Counted from the stretch's first letter, positions 1 through 9,628 are shown. The stretch: DNA of 64,000 nucleotides from Afifella aestuarii (GCF_004023665.1 NZ_SAUF01000001.1:1350501-1414500); one strand, 5' to 3'. Notes: a model not told the origin generated them from the letters alone. A program made the numbers and translations.

Positions 1-1
1 G

Positions 2-211
2 CAGGGGCGTGGCCTCGGCCGGCTGATCCTCACGGCGATCGAAGCGCGTGCCCGCGACATGGCGCTTGCCACGCTTCTTCTGGAAACCGGCGACCAGCAA
101 CCGGCCGCCCTCAACCTCTACCGTTCGGCCGGCTTCGCCGTCCGCGGTCCCTATCTCGATTATCCCGATGACGGCGTCTCCATCTTCATGGAAAAACGCC
201 TTTCCAACTGA
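2..211 (+). CDS. GNAT family N-acetyltransferase, C-terminal part
   Basis: This is the 3' end of a gene that begins before the window; 69 codons are present. The fragment opens with [10 protein letters not shown], the acetyl-CoA pyrophosphate-binding loop (Q/R-x-x-G-x-G/A) of GNAT enzymes, and continues through [18 protein letters not shown], the usual late-helix motif before the last strand. The family moves an acetyl group from acetyl-CoA to an amine; the substrate cannot be told from this part. The stop lies 10 nt before gatA, so the two are probably cotranscribed. Identity as GNAT is clear; specificity is unknown. Confidence 0.85.
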   Translation, partial: QGRGLGRLILTAIEARARDMALATLLLETGDQQPAALNLYRSAGFAVRGPYLDYPDDGVSIFMEKRLSN

Positions 212-221
212 GCCGATTTCG

Positions 222-1703
222 ATGACCGATCTTACTTCCCTTACCATCGCCGAGATCGGCGATGGCCTCGCCGCCAAGTCGTTCTCCGCCGTGGAGCTGA
301 CGGAGGCGTATCTGTCCGCCATCGATGCGGCGAACGATGCGCTCAACGCCTATGTGGCCGTGACGCCCGACAAGGCGCGCGAGATGGCGAAAGCTTCCGA
401 TGCGCGCCTCGCCAGGGGTGAGGGTGGAACGCTCGAAGGCGTGCCGCTCGGCATCAAGGATCTCTTCGCCACCGAAGGCGTGCATTCGCAGGCGGGCTCG
501 CACATCCTCGACGGCTTCGAACCGCGCTACGAATCGACGGTGACCGCCAATCTGTGGGCCGACGGCGCGGTCATGCTGGGCAAGCTCAACATGGACGAGT
601 TCGCCATGGGCTCCTCCAACGAGACCTCGCATTACGGCCCTGTCGTCAGCCCGTGGCGGGCGAAGGGCTCGAACACCGATCTCGTGCCGGGCGGTTCCTC
701 GGGCGGCTCGGCGGCCGCGGTTGCCGCCAATCTCTGCGCCGGCGCGACGGCGACGGATACAGGCGGTTCGATCCGCCAGCCGGCGGCCTTCACCGGCACC
801 GTCGGCATCAAGCCGACCTATGGGCGCTGCTCGCGCTGGGGCATCGTCGCCTTCGCCTCCTCGCTCGACCAGGCGGGCCCGATCGCCCGCACCGTCAAGG
901 ATGCGGCGATCATGCTGAAATCCATGGCCTCGGTCGACGCGAAGGATTCCACCTCCGTCGACATCGCCGTGCCGGATTATCCGGCCGCGCTCGGCGAAAG
1001 CGTCAAGGGGCTGAAGATCGGCGTGCCGAAGGAATACCGCGTCGAGGGGATGCCGGAGGAAATCGAAAAGCTCTGGCAGCAGGGCATCGACTGGTACCGT
1101 GACGCAGGCGCCGAGATCGTCGAAGTGTCGCTGCCGCACACCAAATACGCACTGCCGGCCTATTACATCGTGGCACCCGCCGAGGCTTCTTCGAACCTCG
1201 CGCGCTATGACGGCGTGCGCTACGGGCTTCGCGTCGACGGCGACGACATTATCGACATGTACGAGAAGACGCGCGCGGCGGGCTTCGGCCGCGAGGTGAA
1301 GCGGCGCATCATGATCGGCACCTATGTGCTCTCCGCCGGCTATTACGACGCCTATTATCTGCGCGCCCAGAAGGTGCGCACGCTGATCAAGCGCGATTTC
1401 GAGGACGTCTTTGCCGCGGGTGTCGACGCCATTCTGACGCCGGCGACACCGTCGGCCGCCTTCGGCATCGCCGATCAGGAGATGAATTCCGATCCGGTGA
1501 AGATGTATCTGAACGACGTCTTCACGGTGACGGTGAACATGGCCGGGCTTCCGGGCATCGCGGTGCCGGCCGGCCTCGACGCCAAGGGCCTGCCGCTCGG
1601 CCTGCAGCTCATCGGCCGTCCCTTCGACGAGGCGACCTTGTTCAAGGCCGGGCAGGTGATCGAAGACGCCGCCGGCTCATTCAAGCCGGAACGCTGGTGG
1701 TGA
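222..1703 (+). CDS. gatA: Aspartyl/glutamyl-tRNA(Asn/Gln) amidotransferase subunit A
   Basis: GatA is the glutaminase subunit of the cytoplasmic GatCAB complex. It releases ammonia from glutamine for amidation of misacylated Glu-tRNA(Gln) or Asp-tRNA(Asn). The 493-residue length is normal. The amidase-signature triad is visible: Lys79 in GIKDLF, cis-Ser159 in GGSSGGS and nucleophile Ser183 in [10 protein letters not shown]. The same frame is open upstream to position 48, but the family N-terminus ([12 protein letters not shown]) begins at the ATG at 222, just after the GNAT stop. gatB is about 3 kb downstream rather than adjacent, and gatC is not in the window. Confidence 0.97.
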   Translation: MTDLTSLTIAEIGDGLAAKSFSAVELTEAYLSAIDAANDALNAYVAVTPDKAREMAKASDARLARGEGGTLEGVPLGIKDLFATEGVHSQAGSHILDGFEPRYESTVTANLWADGAVMLGKLNMDEFAMGSSNETSHYGPVVSPWRAKGSNTDLVPGGSSGGSAAAVAANLCAGATATDTGGSIRQPAAFTGTVGIKPTYGRCSRWGIVAFASSLDQAGPIARTVKDAAIMLKSMASVDAKDSTSVDIAVPDYPAALGESVKGLKIGVPKEYRVEGMPEEIEKLWQQGIDWYRDAGAEIVEVSLPHTKYALPAYYIVAPAEASSNLARYDGVRYGLRVDGDDIIDMYEKTRAAGFGREVKRRIMIGTYVLSAGYYDAYYLRAQKVRTLIKRDFEDVFAAGVDAILTPATPSAAFGIADQEMNSDPVKMYLNDVFTVTVNMAGLPGIAVPAGLDAKGLPLGLQLIGRPFDEATLFKAGQVIEDAAGSFKPERWW

Positions 1704-1768
1704 CCGCGGGCCTCATCGATCCGGACTGGCTCGTCGAGATCGGGTTCGAGGCGGTGATCTCCGAATAA
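1700..1768 (+). pseudogene. Possible 3' remnant of a Rid (YjgF)-like gene
   Basis: A 22-codon stretch starting with a GTG that overlaps the gatA stop reads [20 protein letters not shown] and ends in TAA. The phrase DPDWLVEIEA-like is reminiscent of the last strand of Rid/YjgF proteins. No other part of such a gene is present, so if the resemblance is real this is a leftover tail. It is too short to be sure and may be chance. Confidence 0.25.
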
Positions 1769-1777
1769 ACGACGCGC

Positions 1778-3199
1778 TCAGAGCTTGCTGAGGCCGCCGC
1801 CGCTGCCGGCGGCGGGGCTCGCAATATGGCCGCTCATCTCCGAGCCCGCATCATCCGGCAGGCGCAGGAAGAAGAGCATGGAGAGGGCGGAGACGATCGC
1901 CACGCCGTAAAAGGCGAAGTGGAAATCGCCGATCTCGATCCCTCCGCCGTGGCTGAGCATCGAGACTTCCAGAAGCGTGCCGCCGACGGCGACGCCTGTC
2001 GCGAGCGAAATCTGCTGTGCCGTCGCCCAAAGGCTCGTCGCATGGCTCATGCGCTCGTGGTCGATATCGGCAAAGGCGAGCGCGTTGAGCGAGGTGAATT
2101 GCAGCGAGCGGGCGAAGCCGCCGGCAAGCAGCAGCCCCATCATGACGAGCGCCGGGGTTTCCTCGGTGAAGAAACCGATGACGCCGAGGAAGGCTGCGCC
2201 GATCAGCGTGTTGGCCACGAGGACGGCGCGAAAGCCGAGGCGGCGCAGAATGGGCTGCGCCAGAAACTTCATAAACAGCGCACCGGCCGCGCCGGTGAAG
2301 GTGATGAGGCCGCTTTGAAACGGGCTGAGGCCAAAACCCATCTGCAGCATCAAGGGCAGGAGGAAGGGCATGGCGCCGACGCCGATGCGGAAGAGGGTGG
2401 CGCCGCCGAGGCTCAAGCCGAAAGACGGCACGCGGATGAGGGAGAGGTCGACCACCGGATAGGCGACGCGCCGCGCGTGGCGGAGATAGGCAAGCGCGGA
2501 CACGCCGCCGATGACGATCATCGTCTGCCAGGCGATTGCCGGCAGCACGCCGAGGCTTGCGACCGAAAAGCCGAAGACGAGGCCTGAACTCGCAAGGCCC
2601 ATCAGCACGACGCCGAGCGAATCGAGCGGGCGCGTCTCCCCCGATTTCAATTCCGGCACGAAGCGGAGCGCGAAGAAGATGCCCAGAATGCCGATCGGAA
2701 TGTTGATCAGAAAGATCCAGTGCCAGGAGAAATAGGTGGTGATGAAGCCGCCGAGCGGCGGACCCGAGATCGGCCCCAGCAGAGCGGGGATCGAAAACCA
2801 CGCCATGGCATTGACGAAATCGCGCTTTTCCACCGTGCGCATGATCACGAGGCGGCCGACGGGTGTCATCATGGCGCCGCCCAGCCCCTGCAGGAAGCGC
2901 GCGCCGACGAAGTTCATGAGCGAATTGGACGCGGCGCAGGCGAGCGAGCCGATCATGAAGACGATGATCGCCGAGGTGAAAACCCGCCGCGCGCCGAAAC
3001 GGTCGGCCGCCCAGCCGGAGACCGGGATGAAGATCGCAAGCGACAGAAGATAGACGGTCAAGGCGAGCTTGAGCGCGATCGGCGTGGTGCCGATGTCGGC
3101 CGCGATCTGCGGGAGCGACGTGGAAATCATGGTCGCGTCCATGTTTTCCATGAAGAGCGCGACCGCGACGATAAGCGGGATAAGACGGTGGGCGGGCAT
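1778..3199 (-). CDS. MFS transporter, DHA2-type multidrug efflux
   Basis: A 473-residue integral membrane protein with hydrophobic segments along its whole length. The N-terminus LFMENMDATMISTSLPQIA is the typical TM1 of DHA2 (EmrB/HsrA-like) proton antiporters, which export drugs and other lipophilic compounds. The loop GWAADRFGARRVF matches the MFS motif A region (G-x-x-x-D-R-x-G-R-R). It is transcribed against gatA and gatB. No adaptor (HlyD) gene or regulator is adjacent. Family is firm; substrate unknown. Confidence 0.9.
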   Translation of the reverse strand: MPAHRLIPLIVAVALFMENMDATMISTSLPQIAADIGTTPIALKLALTVYLLSLAIFIPVSGWAADRFGARRVFTSAIIVFMIGSLACAASNSLMNFVGARFLQGLGGAMMTPVGRLVIMRTVEKRDFVNAMAWFSIPALLGPISGPPLGGFITTYFSWHWIFLINIPIGILGIFFALRFVPELKSGETRPLDSLGVVLMGLASSGLVFGFSVASLGVLPAIAWQTMIVIGGVSALAYLRHARRVAYPVVDLSLIRVPSFGLSLGGATLFRIGVGAMPFLLPLMLQMGFGLSPFQSGLITFTGAAGALFMKFLAQPILRRLGFRAVLVANTLIGAAFLGVIGFFTEETPALVMMGLLLAGGFARSLQFTSLNALAFADIDHERMSHATSLWATAQQISLATGVAVGGTLLEVSMLSHGGGIEIGDFHFAFYGVAIVSALSMLFFLRLPDDAGSEMSGHIASPAAGSGGGLSKL

Positions 3200-3632
3200 T
3201 GAAAAAGAAAGGCTGGGAAGATGTCTTATTCCCGCGTTTTGTCGCAGGGCGCAATCTTTTCAATGCAGGGATAGACGCGGAAGGCCTGACCTGCGGGCCT
3301 GACGGCGAGGGTTATGCGATCAGCGGGCGGGCGCAGCGCGTGCGGCGAGAATCGGTCTGTCGCGGCGGAAATCTCGCGGAGGTTGTGCGCGAGGCTCGTC
3401 AGTGAGGTGCGGTGATGGCGGTTTTCTCGGGCGACCGGTGGGTCGTCTCCTGTCTCACGCCTCCAGCGGATTGGGCTCAGGGGAAATGCGCCCCAAGCAA
3501 AATGGGGCAGGCGGAGACGGAGCGGATCCTTGGCACGAGACCGAAGTCCCGAGCTCCCCCCAAGCCGCTCACGTCACCGCCTACCCCGGCCCCCATCCGG
3601 TGGGCGTATTCGCTTTGGCTGCCCTCCGAGGT
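3200..3632. other. Intergenic region without a supported gene
   Basis: This 433-bp stretch lies upstream of the MFS gene and downstream of the DUF6455 gene, both on the minus strand. Plus-strand frames are open here, but their products are Arg/Pro-rich with no family character. A small dyad (GCCCCA/TGGGGC, 3490-3508) is present without a T tract. The MFS promoter should lie near 3200-3300. Confidence 0.5.
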
Positions 3633-3974
3633 TCAGGCAGAGGCGCCGAAGCGGACGCCGCGCCGATCAATCGAGTGCCAGGCACTCACATCGGCGCTTT
3701 CGGACCGGGCCTGTCTCGGGTCGCCGTCCAACTGGGCGGCGAGTGCCTCGATAAGTTGCAGGTTCGGGCAAAAAACCGGCGCGTCCGCATTCTCACCGTC
3801 TGCAAGGTATGCTTCGCAAGGGCATACAGAGTCGCAGGTGATACAGCGGCCGAGGGCGTTGCGCGTCTCGTTGTCGCCGAGCTTGTTCGTGACATCGCTC
3901 GGGCCCAAGCCGTAGATCGCCATCATTCGGCGCATCCGGTTCAGGTGTTCGAGGTAGCGCTTCTTGAGTGCCAT
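3633..3974 (-). CDS. DUF6455 family protein, Cys-rich
   Basis: A 113-residue soluble protein with no signal peptide. The N-terminal helix (HLNRMRRMMAIYGLGP) and the cysteine block RCITCDSVCPCEAYL followed by VFCPN fit the alphaproteobacterial DUF6455 family, which keeps an R-C-x-x-C core and a later F-C-P-N. Five cysteines within about 45 residues suggest metal or cluster binding, but no function is established. The C-terminal 25 residues after LAAQLDG are not obviously conserved. The start is the ATG at 3974. Confidence 0.75.
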   Translation of the reverse strand: MALKKRYLEHLNRMRRMMAIYGLGPSDVTNKLGDNETRNALGRCITCDSVCPCEAYLADGENADAPVFCPNLQLIEALAAQLDGDPRQARSESADVSAWHSIDRRGVRFGASA

Positions 3975-4188
3975 ACTCGCCTCCGCCGTGCTGCGGGCTG
4001 CCCGCTTGCGGCGAAATTATGGCCGAGTGCGAAGGCCAACATTGATCAGGATCAATTGGCGGGTCCTGCGCGTGTTAACTGAAAATTTACGATGGCAGCA
4101 ACTCGGCCGGGAACACTTCGTCTTGTTAACCATTTCGAGCCCGATTTGCCTCAATTTGGGCAAGGTTGATCGAGCGCTGGGGAGTTGC

Positions 4189-4497
4189 ATGAGACGAGAA
4201 TACTGGCGTACGGCGCGGCAGATGCTCGCTGTGGCTGCATTGTCGGCGGCGGCCATCGGAATGTTGGCGGCGAGCGTTTCTGCCGCAAGAGCGGCCGATC
4301 TCGATGTCGGCTATTATCCCCCGGTCAATCCGCAGCCGCAGGTCGTGGTGTGCCCGATCGGCGGGGAGACCGTGAAGCTCTTCGACAAAGAACGGCGGCC
4401 GACCGTTCCGGCGCGCACGCCGTATTTCTATTGCGCCACCGGCGAGACGCTCCTGCCGGGCGAGATCCCGCCGCCACCGGAATATTGCTGCTACTGA
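4189..4497 (+). CDS. Small secreted protein of unknown function
   Basis: A 102-residue protein. The frame is open from further upstream, but the ATG at 4189 begins a clear Sec signal peptide: basic [10 protein letters not shown], a hydrophobic stretch at about residues 12-30, and an Ala-x-Ala type end near residue 36. The mature part is Pro-rich ([17 protein letters not shown]) and has four cysteines (C55, C82, C100, C101), as expected for a disulfide-containing periplasmic or surface protein. I recognise no family. It lies about 170 bp before gatB. Confidence 0.6.
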   Translation: MRREYWRTARQMLAVAALSAAAIGMLAASVSAARAADLDVGYYPPVNPQPQVVVCPIGGETVKLFDKERRPTVPARTPYFYCATGETLLPGEIPPPPEYCCY

Positions 4498-4666
4498 GGT
4501 TTGGCCTCTGGGGTCCGGCCTCTGCCGTGCCACCTTGGGGACTGAGCCTTACCGGGATGCCGGGTGCGGCTTTGCGGTCCGATGCGCGGCCGGCGGCGGG
4601 CGACTGGCCTCTTTCCTTTCGGCGAAACGGTGGTCTATAGCGGGCGCAACGCTGGAGCCTTTGCGA

Positions 4667-6163
4667 ATGATCGCCGAAAACCGCAATACAAATCCGAAAA
4701 ACCTCATTGCCGGTGCGACCGGTGACTGGGAAATCGTCATCGGCATGGAAGTCCATGCCCAGGTCGCCTCGAACTCGAAGCTCTTTTCCGGCGCCGCCAC
4801 GGCGTTCGGGGGCGAGCCGAACGATCATGTGAGCCTCGTCGACGCGGCGATGCCCGGCATGCTGCCGGTGATCAACGAGGAATGCGTGGCGCAGGCGGTG
4901 CGCACGGGGCTCGGCCTCAAGGCTGAGATCAACTACCGCTCGGTTTTCGCCCGCAAGAACTACTTCTATCCCGATTTGCCGCAGGGCTATCAGATCTCGC
5001 AGTACGACCAGCCGATCGTCGGCGAGGGCGAGATGATCGTCGAGGTCGGCCCGGACAAGAAGGGCGAGTTCGAAGAGATCACGATCGGCATCGAGCGGCT
5101 GCATCTGGAACAGGATGCCGGCAAGTCGCTGCACGACCAGCACGAGACGATGAGCTTCGTCGATCTCAACCGTTCGGGCGTCGCCCTGATGGAGATCGTC
5201 TCCAAGCCCGATCTCCGGTCGTCCGACGAGGCCAAGGCCTATCTCGCCAAATTGCGTTCGATCCTGCGCTATCTGAGGACGTCCGACGCGGACATGGACA
5301 AGGGCAATCTCCGCGCCGACATCAACGTTTCGGTGCGGCGGCCGGGCGAGCCTTTCGGCACGCGCTGCGAGATCAAGAACGTCAACTCGATCCGCTTCGC
5401 CGGGCAGGCGATCGAATACGAGGCGCGCCGCCAGATCGGCGTCATCGAGGATGGCGGCACGATCGATCAGGAGACGCGACTCTTCGACCCGAACAAGGGC
5501 GAGACGCGGTCCATGCGCTCCAAGGAAGAGGCGCATGATTATCGCTATTTCCCCGATCCCGACCTTCTGCCGCTCGAGATCGACGCCGCCTATGTCGAGG
5601 CGCTGGCCGCCGATCTGCCGGAATTGCCCGACGACAAGCGCGTGCGGTTGATCCAGGCTTTCGGCCTGTCGGCCTATGATGCGTCGATCCTCGTCTCCGA
5701 GCGCGCCATCGCCGATTACTTCGAGCATGTCGCCGAGGGCCGTGACGGCAAGCAGGCGGCGAACTGGGTGATCAACGATCTTCTGGGGGCGCTCAACAAG
5801 GACGGCCGGACGATCGAGGAATCGCCCGTCTCTCCGGCGCAGCTCGGCGAAATTCTCGACATGCTCAAGGAGGAGGTGATCTCCGGCAAGATCGCCAAGG
5901 ACCTCTTCGAGATCGTCTACAGCGAGGGCGGGGATCCGCGCGAGATCGTCGAGGCGCGGGGCATGAAGCAGGTGACCGACACCGGCGCCATCGAGAAGGT
6001 GGTGGACGAGGTGATCGCGGCCAACCCGGACAAGGTCGAGCAGGCGAAGGCCAAGCCGACGATGATCGGCTGGTTCGTCGGCCAGGTGATGAAGGCGAGC
6101 CAGGGCAAGGCCAATCCGCAGGCCGTCAACGCCCTCTTGAAGGAAAAGCTCGGCATCGAATAG
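4667..6163 (+). CDS. gatB: Aspartyl/glutamyl-tRNA(Asn/Gln) amidotransferase subunit B
   Basis: GatB is the tRNA-binding and kinase subunit of GatCAB: it phosphorylates the misacylated residue and receives ammonia from GatA. The ATG at 4667 gives 498 residues and the family N-terminus, with [20 protein letters not shown] at about residue 20; the open frame further upstream is not conserved. The cradle domain includes [18 protein letters not shown], and the C-terminal helical YqeY-like domain ends in [17 protein letters not shown]. It is separated from gatA by genes in both orientations. Confidence 0.97.
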   Translation: MIAENRNTNPKNLIAGATGDWEIVIGMEVHAQVASNSKLFSGAATAFGGEPNDHVSLVDAAMPGMLPVINEECVAQAVRTGLGLKAEINYRSVFARKNYFYPDLPQGYQISQYDQPIVGEGEMIVEVGPDKKGEFEEITIGIERLHLEQDAGKSLHDQHETMSFVDLNRSGVALMEIVSKPDLRSSDEAKAYLAKLRSILRYLRTSDADMDKGNLRADINVSVRRPGEPFGTRCEIKNVNSIRFAGQAIEYEARRQIGVIEDGGTIDQETRLFDPNKGETRSMRSKEEAHDYRYFPDPDLLPLEIDAAYVEALAADLPELPDDKRVRLIQAFGLSAYDASILVSERAIADYFEHVAEGRDGKQAANWVINDLLGALNKDGRTIEESPVSPAQLGEILDMLKEEVISGKIAKDLFEIVYSEGGDPREIVEARGMKQVTDTGAIEKVVDEVIAANPDKVEQAKAKPTMIGWFVGQVMKASQGKANPQAVNALLKEKLGIE

Positions 6164-6185
6164 GCTGAGACGGCAACGAGAGCGG

Positions 6186-6207
6186 ATCGGCGGGGGCGCC
6201 CGCCGAT
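6186..6207 (+). terminator. Hairpin after gatB, weak terminator candidate
   Basis: Perfect 9-bp arms ATCGGCGGG and CCCGCCGAT enclose a 4-nt loop 22 nt after the gatB stop. The following TTGCCTTTCCC is only a weak T tract, so partial read-through into the next gene is possible. Confidence 0.4.
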
Positions 6208-6234
6208 TGCCTTTCCCGGGGGGCGCAGTTCGGA

Positions 6235-6585
6235 ATGGATTCGCAGGCTCTCGCGATGACCGCGCGGTTTTGTTCTGTCATCGCGTTCTTTCTCGGCGTG
6301 CTCATCTGGGCGGAGGGCGCTTCCGATTTCGTCCTCAATCTTCACATGATCGCCGGGGGCATTTTTCTCGCCGCCTTGTGGATCCTGAGCCGCCGTCTGC
6401 TGACGGTGAGGCCCTGGGTTTCGGCAGCGGGCTTCATTCTCATCCCCCTGGTCGTGCTTGCCGGCATTGCGCCGATCCTTAATTTGATCGACGGGCGGGT
6501 GACGGGCGTCCTGCATCTCCTGCTCGCCGTCGCGGCTATCGGTGTCGCGGAGATGACCGCCAAACGGTTGAAGCTTGCGGCTTGA
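6235..6585 (+). CDS. Small four-helix membrane protein, paralogue 1
   Basis: A 116-residue protein with four hydrophobic segments (about residues 12-28, 34-54, 62-84 and 90-108) and a basic C-terminus. It aligns with the next gene: LHM at 36-38 followed by G-G-x-F-x-x-x-L-W, a histidine at 94, then AAIG-(V/I)-AE and AKR-x-K. No family is recognised. The start may be the ATG at 6235, preceded by a G-rich stretch, or the ATG at 6256 (MTARF). It probably acts in the inner membrane. Confidence 0.65.
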   Translation: MDSQALAMTARFCSVIAFFLGVLIWAEGASDFVLNLHMIAGGIFLAALWILSRRLLTVRPWVSAAGFILIPLVVLAGIAPILNLIDGRVTGVLHLLLAVAAIGVAEMTAKRLKLAA

Positions 6586-6739
6586 GCGCGAGATTCCGGG
6601 CCGTCCGCAGGTCCGCTGCAACCCTCTTTCCCGTCCCATGCCTCACGCGGATCAGATCTTCCTGCGCGGTTGGCGAGCGATGAGCGCCGGCTCACATGCC
6701 GGTTCGACAGACATCCCATTCTGAATTGGAGAGCGAACG

Positions 6740-7096
6740 ATGACGAAAATGCTGATCATGGCCGCACGGGTGTTGGCCCTCGTTGCGCTCGCCCTCGGGG
6801 CGGCGTGGTGGTTCGGCTATTACGAATTGCCCATCCACCTTCACATGACCTTCGGTGGCCTTTTCGTGCTGATCTTGTGGGCGCTCGCCTTCAAGGTGAT
6901 GCCGGTTTCGAAGGGGGTGGCTGCAGGAGCTTTCGTGCTCGGCCTTCTTCTGCCCATCGTCGGGCTGGCGCAGCTCCACATGCCGATCGCGAGCGCGCCC
7001 TGGCTCCTGAAGCTCGTGCATGTGGTGGTCGCACTCGCCGCCATCGGTATCGCCGAAGCGGCAGCAAAGCGCGCCAAGCCCGTGGCAAATGCGTGA
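6740..7096 (+). CDS. Small four-helix membrane protein, paralogue 2
   Basis: A 118-residue protein with the same layout as its upstream neighbour: four hydrophobic segments, LHM at 34-36 before GGLFVLILW, His94, and the C-terminal block AAIGIAEAAAKRAK. A GGAG ribosome site lies 8 nt before the ATG. The two genes are 154 bp apart and on the same strand, so this is a tandem duplication that has diverged. His35 and His94 sit within or at the edge of helices, which would allow metal or heme binding, but that is inference. Confidence 0.7.
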   Translation: MTKMLIMAARVLALVALALGAAWWFGYYELPIHLHMTFGGLFVLILWALAFKVMPVSKGVAAGAFVLGLLLPIVGLAQLHMPIASAPWLLKLVHVVVALAAIGIAEAAAKRAKPVANA

Positions 7097-7180
7097 CGGC
7101 GGGGAGTAGGAAAAAGTCGATGTGCGGGCAGCTCGCGGTCTCTGTGCGAGTGCCCCGCTTATTCTAAGGTCTTAAGAACA

Positions 7181-7210
7181 AAAAGGCGACTGCACTTGCG
7201 TGCAGCCGCC
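7181..7210 (-). terminator. Rho-independent terminator, minus strand
   Basis: On the minus strand GGCGGCTGCAC pairs with GTGCAGTCGCC around a 4-nt loop, with one G-U pair, followed directly by five T. It lies 26 nt beyond the stop of the 20-codon ORF at 7236-7298 and is not positioned for any plus-strand gene. Confidence 0.8.
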
Positions 7211-7235
7211 TCCACAATACCTGGACTGGAAGAGA

Positions 7236-7298
7236 TTACTTCTTGCCGCCCTTACCGCCCTTCGGATCCTTCGGGCCCGGCTTCGGAGTATTTGCCAT
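7236..7298 (-). CDS. Tiny basic peptide, 20 residues
   Basis: The ORF begins with ATG at 7298 and encodes 20 residues: MANTPKPGPKDP followed by a Lys/Gly tail (KGGKGGKK). AGGA lies 9 nt upstream of the start. A strong intrinsic terminator follows, so this strand makes a short transcript. The peptide is about 35% lysine, with proline and glycine and no hydrophobic residues beyond Met and Ala, so it is likely disordered and may bind nucleic acid or another polyanion. Function unknown. It could instead be incidental to a small RNA ending at the terminator. Confidence 0.5.
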   Translation of the reverse strand: MANTPKPGPKDPKGGKGGKK

Positions 7299-7488
7299 CG
7301 TCTCTATCCTGAAAGCATCGGCGGTGTTGGCTGGGCCGGAATTGGCCTTTAGAGCTCACCGTCGATAGTTGAAATCTTGTTTTTGACTTGTGTCCGCGTT
7401 GAGGCGGAAATGCGGCGCAAATCCGGCATCGTGAAGGTAATGCCGCGGCTTTGCGCCGGCGAAGGAATGGTCGAGAGGACGGAATGAG

Positions 7489-7950
7489 ATGGTTGAATTG
7501 GTGATCCGCCGAGCCAAACGGGGTGACCTTGCGGCGTTGATCGCCATCTTTGCGGCCGATGATATCGGCGGCCATGGCGACACGCTGCATCCTGCGGCCT
7601 TGCCCTCATACCAGAAGGCGTTCGAGGAGCTGGCGGGCAGCCCGGACGAGTGTCTTTACGTCGCCGAACAGGACGGCGAGGTGATCGGCACCTTCCAGCT
7701 CGGATTTCGCTATTCGCTGCCCGATCGCGGCGCTCTGAAAGCCACGCTCGAAGCCGTCCAGGTGCGCCCCGCCGAGCGGGGGCAGGGGATCGGCGGCAAG
7801 CTCGTCCGCTTTGCCATCGCCGAGGCGCGGCGCAAGGGCGCGCATTCGCTCTCCCTCACGTCGAACAATGCCCGCCGCGATGCGCACCGCTTCTACGAGC
7901 GCCTCGGGTTTCAGAACACGCATCGCGGCTACAAGCTTTTTCTGGACTGA
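7489..7950 (+). CDS. GNAT family N-acetyltransferase
   Basis: A 153-residue single-domain acetyltransferase. The strand-4/loop motif VRPAERGQGIGGKLV (about residues 92-106) binds the acetyl-CoA pyrophosphate, and SNNARRDAHRFYERLGF near the C-terminus is the usual closing motif. The acceptor is unknown. It lies 58 bp before guaA on the same strand and may be read into it. It is not the same gene as the fragment at the left end. Confidence 0.92.
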   Translation: MVELVIRRAKRGDLAALIAIFAADDIGGHGDTLHPAALPSYQKAFEELAGSPDECLYVAEQDGEVIGTFQLGFRYSLPDRGALKATLEAVQVRPAERGQGIGGKLVRFAIAEARRKGAHSLSLTSNNARRDAHRFYERLGFQNTHRGYKLFLD

Positions 7951-8008
7951 GGCCTTCTCCGGCGATTGGGTTATTGAGCTCACGCGCACATGCGCCTAAA
8001 GGCGTGCC

Positions 8009-9592
8009 ATGAAAGAGCATCCCTCCGAACAGCACGATACGCTGCTCATCATCGATTTCGGTTCGCAGGTCACCCAGCTCATTGCGCGGCGGGTGCGCGA
8101 AGCCGGCGTCTATTCCGAAGTCGTGCCCTTCCAGAAGGCCGAAGAGGCGCTCGAGCGGCTCAACCCCCGCGGCATCATCCTTTCGGGCAGTCCGGCCAGC
8201 ACGACGGAAATCGACACGCCGCGCGCGCCGCAGGCGATCTTCGAGGCCGGCCTGCCGGTGCTCGGCATCTGTTACGGCGAACAGACGATCTGCCGGCAGC
8301 TCGGCGGCGAGGTGGAGCTTTCCGACCATCGCGAATTCGGCCGCGCCTTCGTCGAGGTGAAAGAGGCCTCGCCGCTGTTTGAAGGCGTGTGGGACAAAGG
8401 CTCGCGCTACCAGGTGTGGATGAGCCACGGCGACAAGGTGACGGCCATCCCTGAAGGCTTTCGCGTCATCGCCGCCTCGAGCGGGGCGCCGTTTGCCGCG
8501 ATCGCCGATGAGAGCCGCAAGATCTACGGCGTGCAGTTCCATCCCGAAGTGGTGCACACGCCGGACGGGGCGCGGCTCATCGCGAATTTCGCGCACAAGG
8601 TCGTCGGGCTCAAAGGCGACTGGTCGATGGCGGCCTTCCGCGAGGAGGCGATCTCGCGCATCCGCGAGGATGTGGGCTCCGGCCGTGTCATCTGCGGGCT
8701 TTCCGGCGGCGTCGATTCCTCCGTTGCCGCGGTTCTCCTGCATGAGGCGATCGGCGATCAGCTCACCTGCATCTTCGTCGATCACGGGCTGATGCGGCTC
8801 GGCGAGGGCGAGGAGGTCGTCTCGCTCTTCCGCGACCATTACAATATCCCGCTCGTGCATGTGCGCGCCGAGGACATCTTCCTCTCGGCGCTCGAAGGCG
8901 AGGCGGACCCGGAGACGAAGCGAAAGACCATCGGCCGCCTCTTCATCGAGACCTTTGAAGCCGAGGCGGAGAAGCTTGCCGCCGACGGGCGCAAGGCGCC
9001 GGAATTTCTGGCACAGGGCACGCTCTATCCGGACGTGATCGAATCCGTGTCCTTCACCGGCGGGCCTTCGGTAACGATCAAATCGCACCACAATGTCGGT
9101 GGGCTGCCGGAGCGGATGAATCTGAAGCTCGTCGAGCCGCTGCGCATGCTCTTCAAGGATGAGGTGAGGGCGCTCGGGCGCGAGCTCGGACTGCCTGAAA
9201 GCTTCGTCGGACGTCATCCTTTCCCGGGGCCGGGGCTCGCCATCCGCTGCCCGGGCGGTGTGACGCGCGAAAAGCTCGACATTTTGCGTAAGGCCGATGC
9301 GATCTATCTCGACGAGATCCGCAAGGCCGGGCTCTATGACGCGATCTGGCAGGCCTTTGCCGTGCTTCTGCCGGTGCAGACCGTCGGTGTGATGGGCGAT
9401 GCCCGCACCTATGATTTCGTCTGTGCGCTCCGCGCCGTCACCTCGGTCGACGGTATGACGGCCGACTTCTTCCACTTCGACATGGACTTCCTGGGCGCGG
9501 CCGCGACCCGCATCATCAACGAGGTGAAGGGCATCAACCGCGTCGTCTACGACGTGACCTCGAAGCCGCCGGGGACCATCGAGTGGGAGTGA
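8009..9592 (+). CDS. guaA: GMP synthase (glutamine-hydrolysing)
   Basis: Converts XMP to GMP with glutamine and ATP in the cytoplasm. The 527 residues carry the class I glutamine amidotransferase domain (Cys88 in GICYGEQ, His178 and Glu180 in FHPEVVHT), the ATP-pyrophosphatase PP-loop SGGVDSS at 232-238, and the C-terminal dimerisation domain ending in PPGTIEWE. Length and all key residues are normal. The residue after CYG is Glu where many homologues have Met, which is not expected to matter. Confidence 0.98.
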   Translation: MKEHPSEQHDTLLIIDFGSQVTQLIARRVREAGVYSEVVPFQKAEEALERLNPRGIILSGSPASTTEIDTPRAPQAIFEAGLPVLGICYGEQTICRQLGGEVELSDHREFGRAFVEVKEASPLFEGVWDKGSRYQVWMSHGDKVTAIPEGFRVIAASSGAPFAAIADESRKIYGVQFHPEVVHTPDGARLIANFAHKVVGLKGDWSMAAFREEAISRIREDVGSGRVICGLSGGVDSSVAAVLLHEAIGDQLTCIFVDHGLMRLGEGEEVVSLFRDHYNIPLVHVRAEDIFLSALEGEADPETKRKTIGRLFIETFEAEAEKLAADGRKAPEFLAQGTLYPDVIESVSFTGGPSVTIKSHHNVGGLPERMNLKLVEPLRMLFKDEVRALGRELGLPESFVGRHPFPGPGLAIRCPGGVTREKLDILRKADAIYLDEIRKAGLYDAIWQAFAVLLPVQTVGVMGDARTYDFVCALRAVTSVDGMTADFFHFDMDFLGAAATRIINEVKGINRVVYDVTSKPPGTIEWE

Positions 9593-9628
9593 CGAGATAA
9601 ACGGCGGCACCTAGGACAAGCAAATAGA

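Noticed and set aside
3402-4082. 226-codon plus-strand open frame
   Set aside because: It is Arg/Pro-rich, matches no family and runs antisense to the DUF6455 gene, which has clear conserved motifs.
4325-5728. Long minus-strand open frame opposite gatB
   Set aside because: Codon-bias shadow: its product is rich in Arg, Asp, His and Leu with no domain, and gatB is unambiguous.
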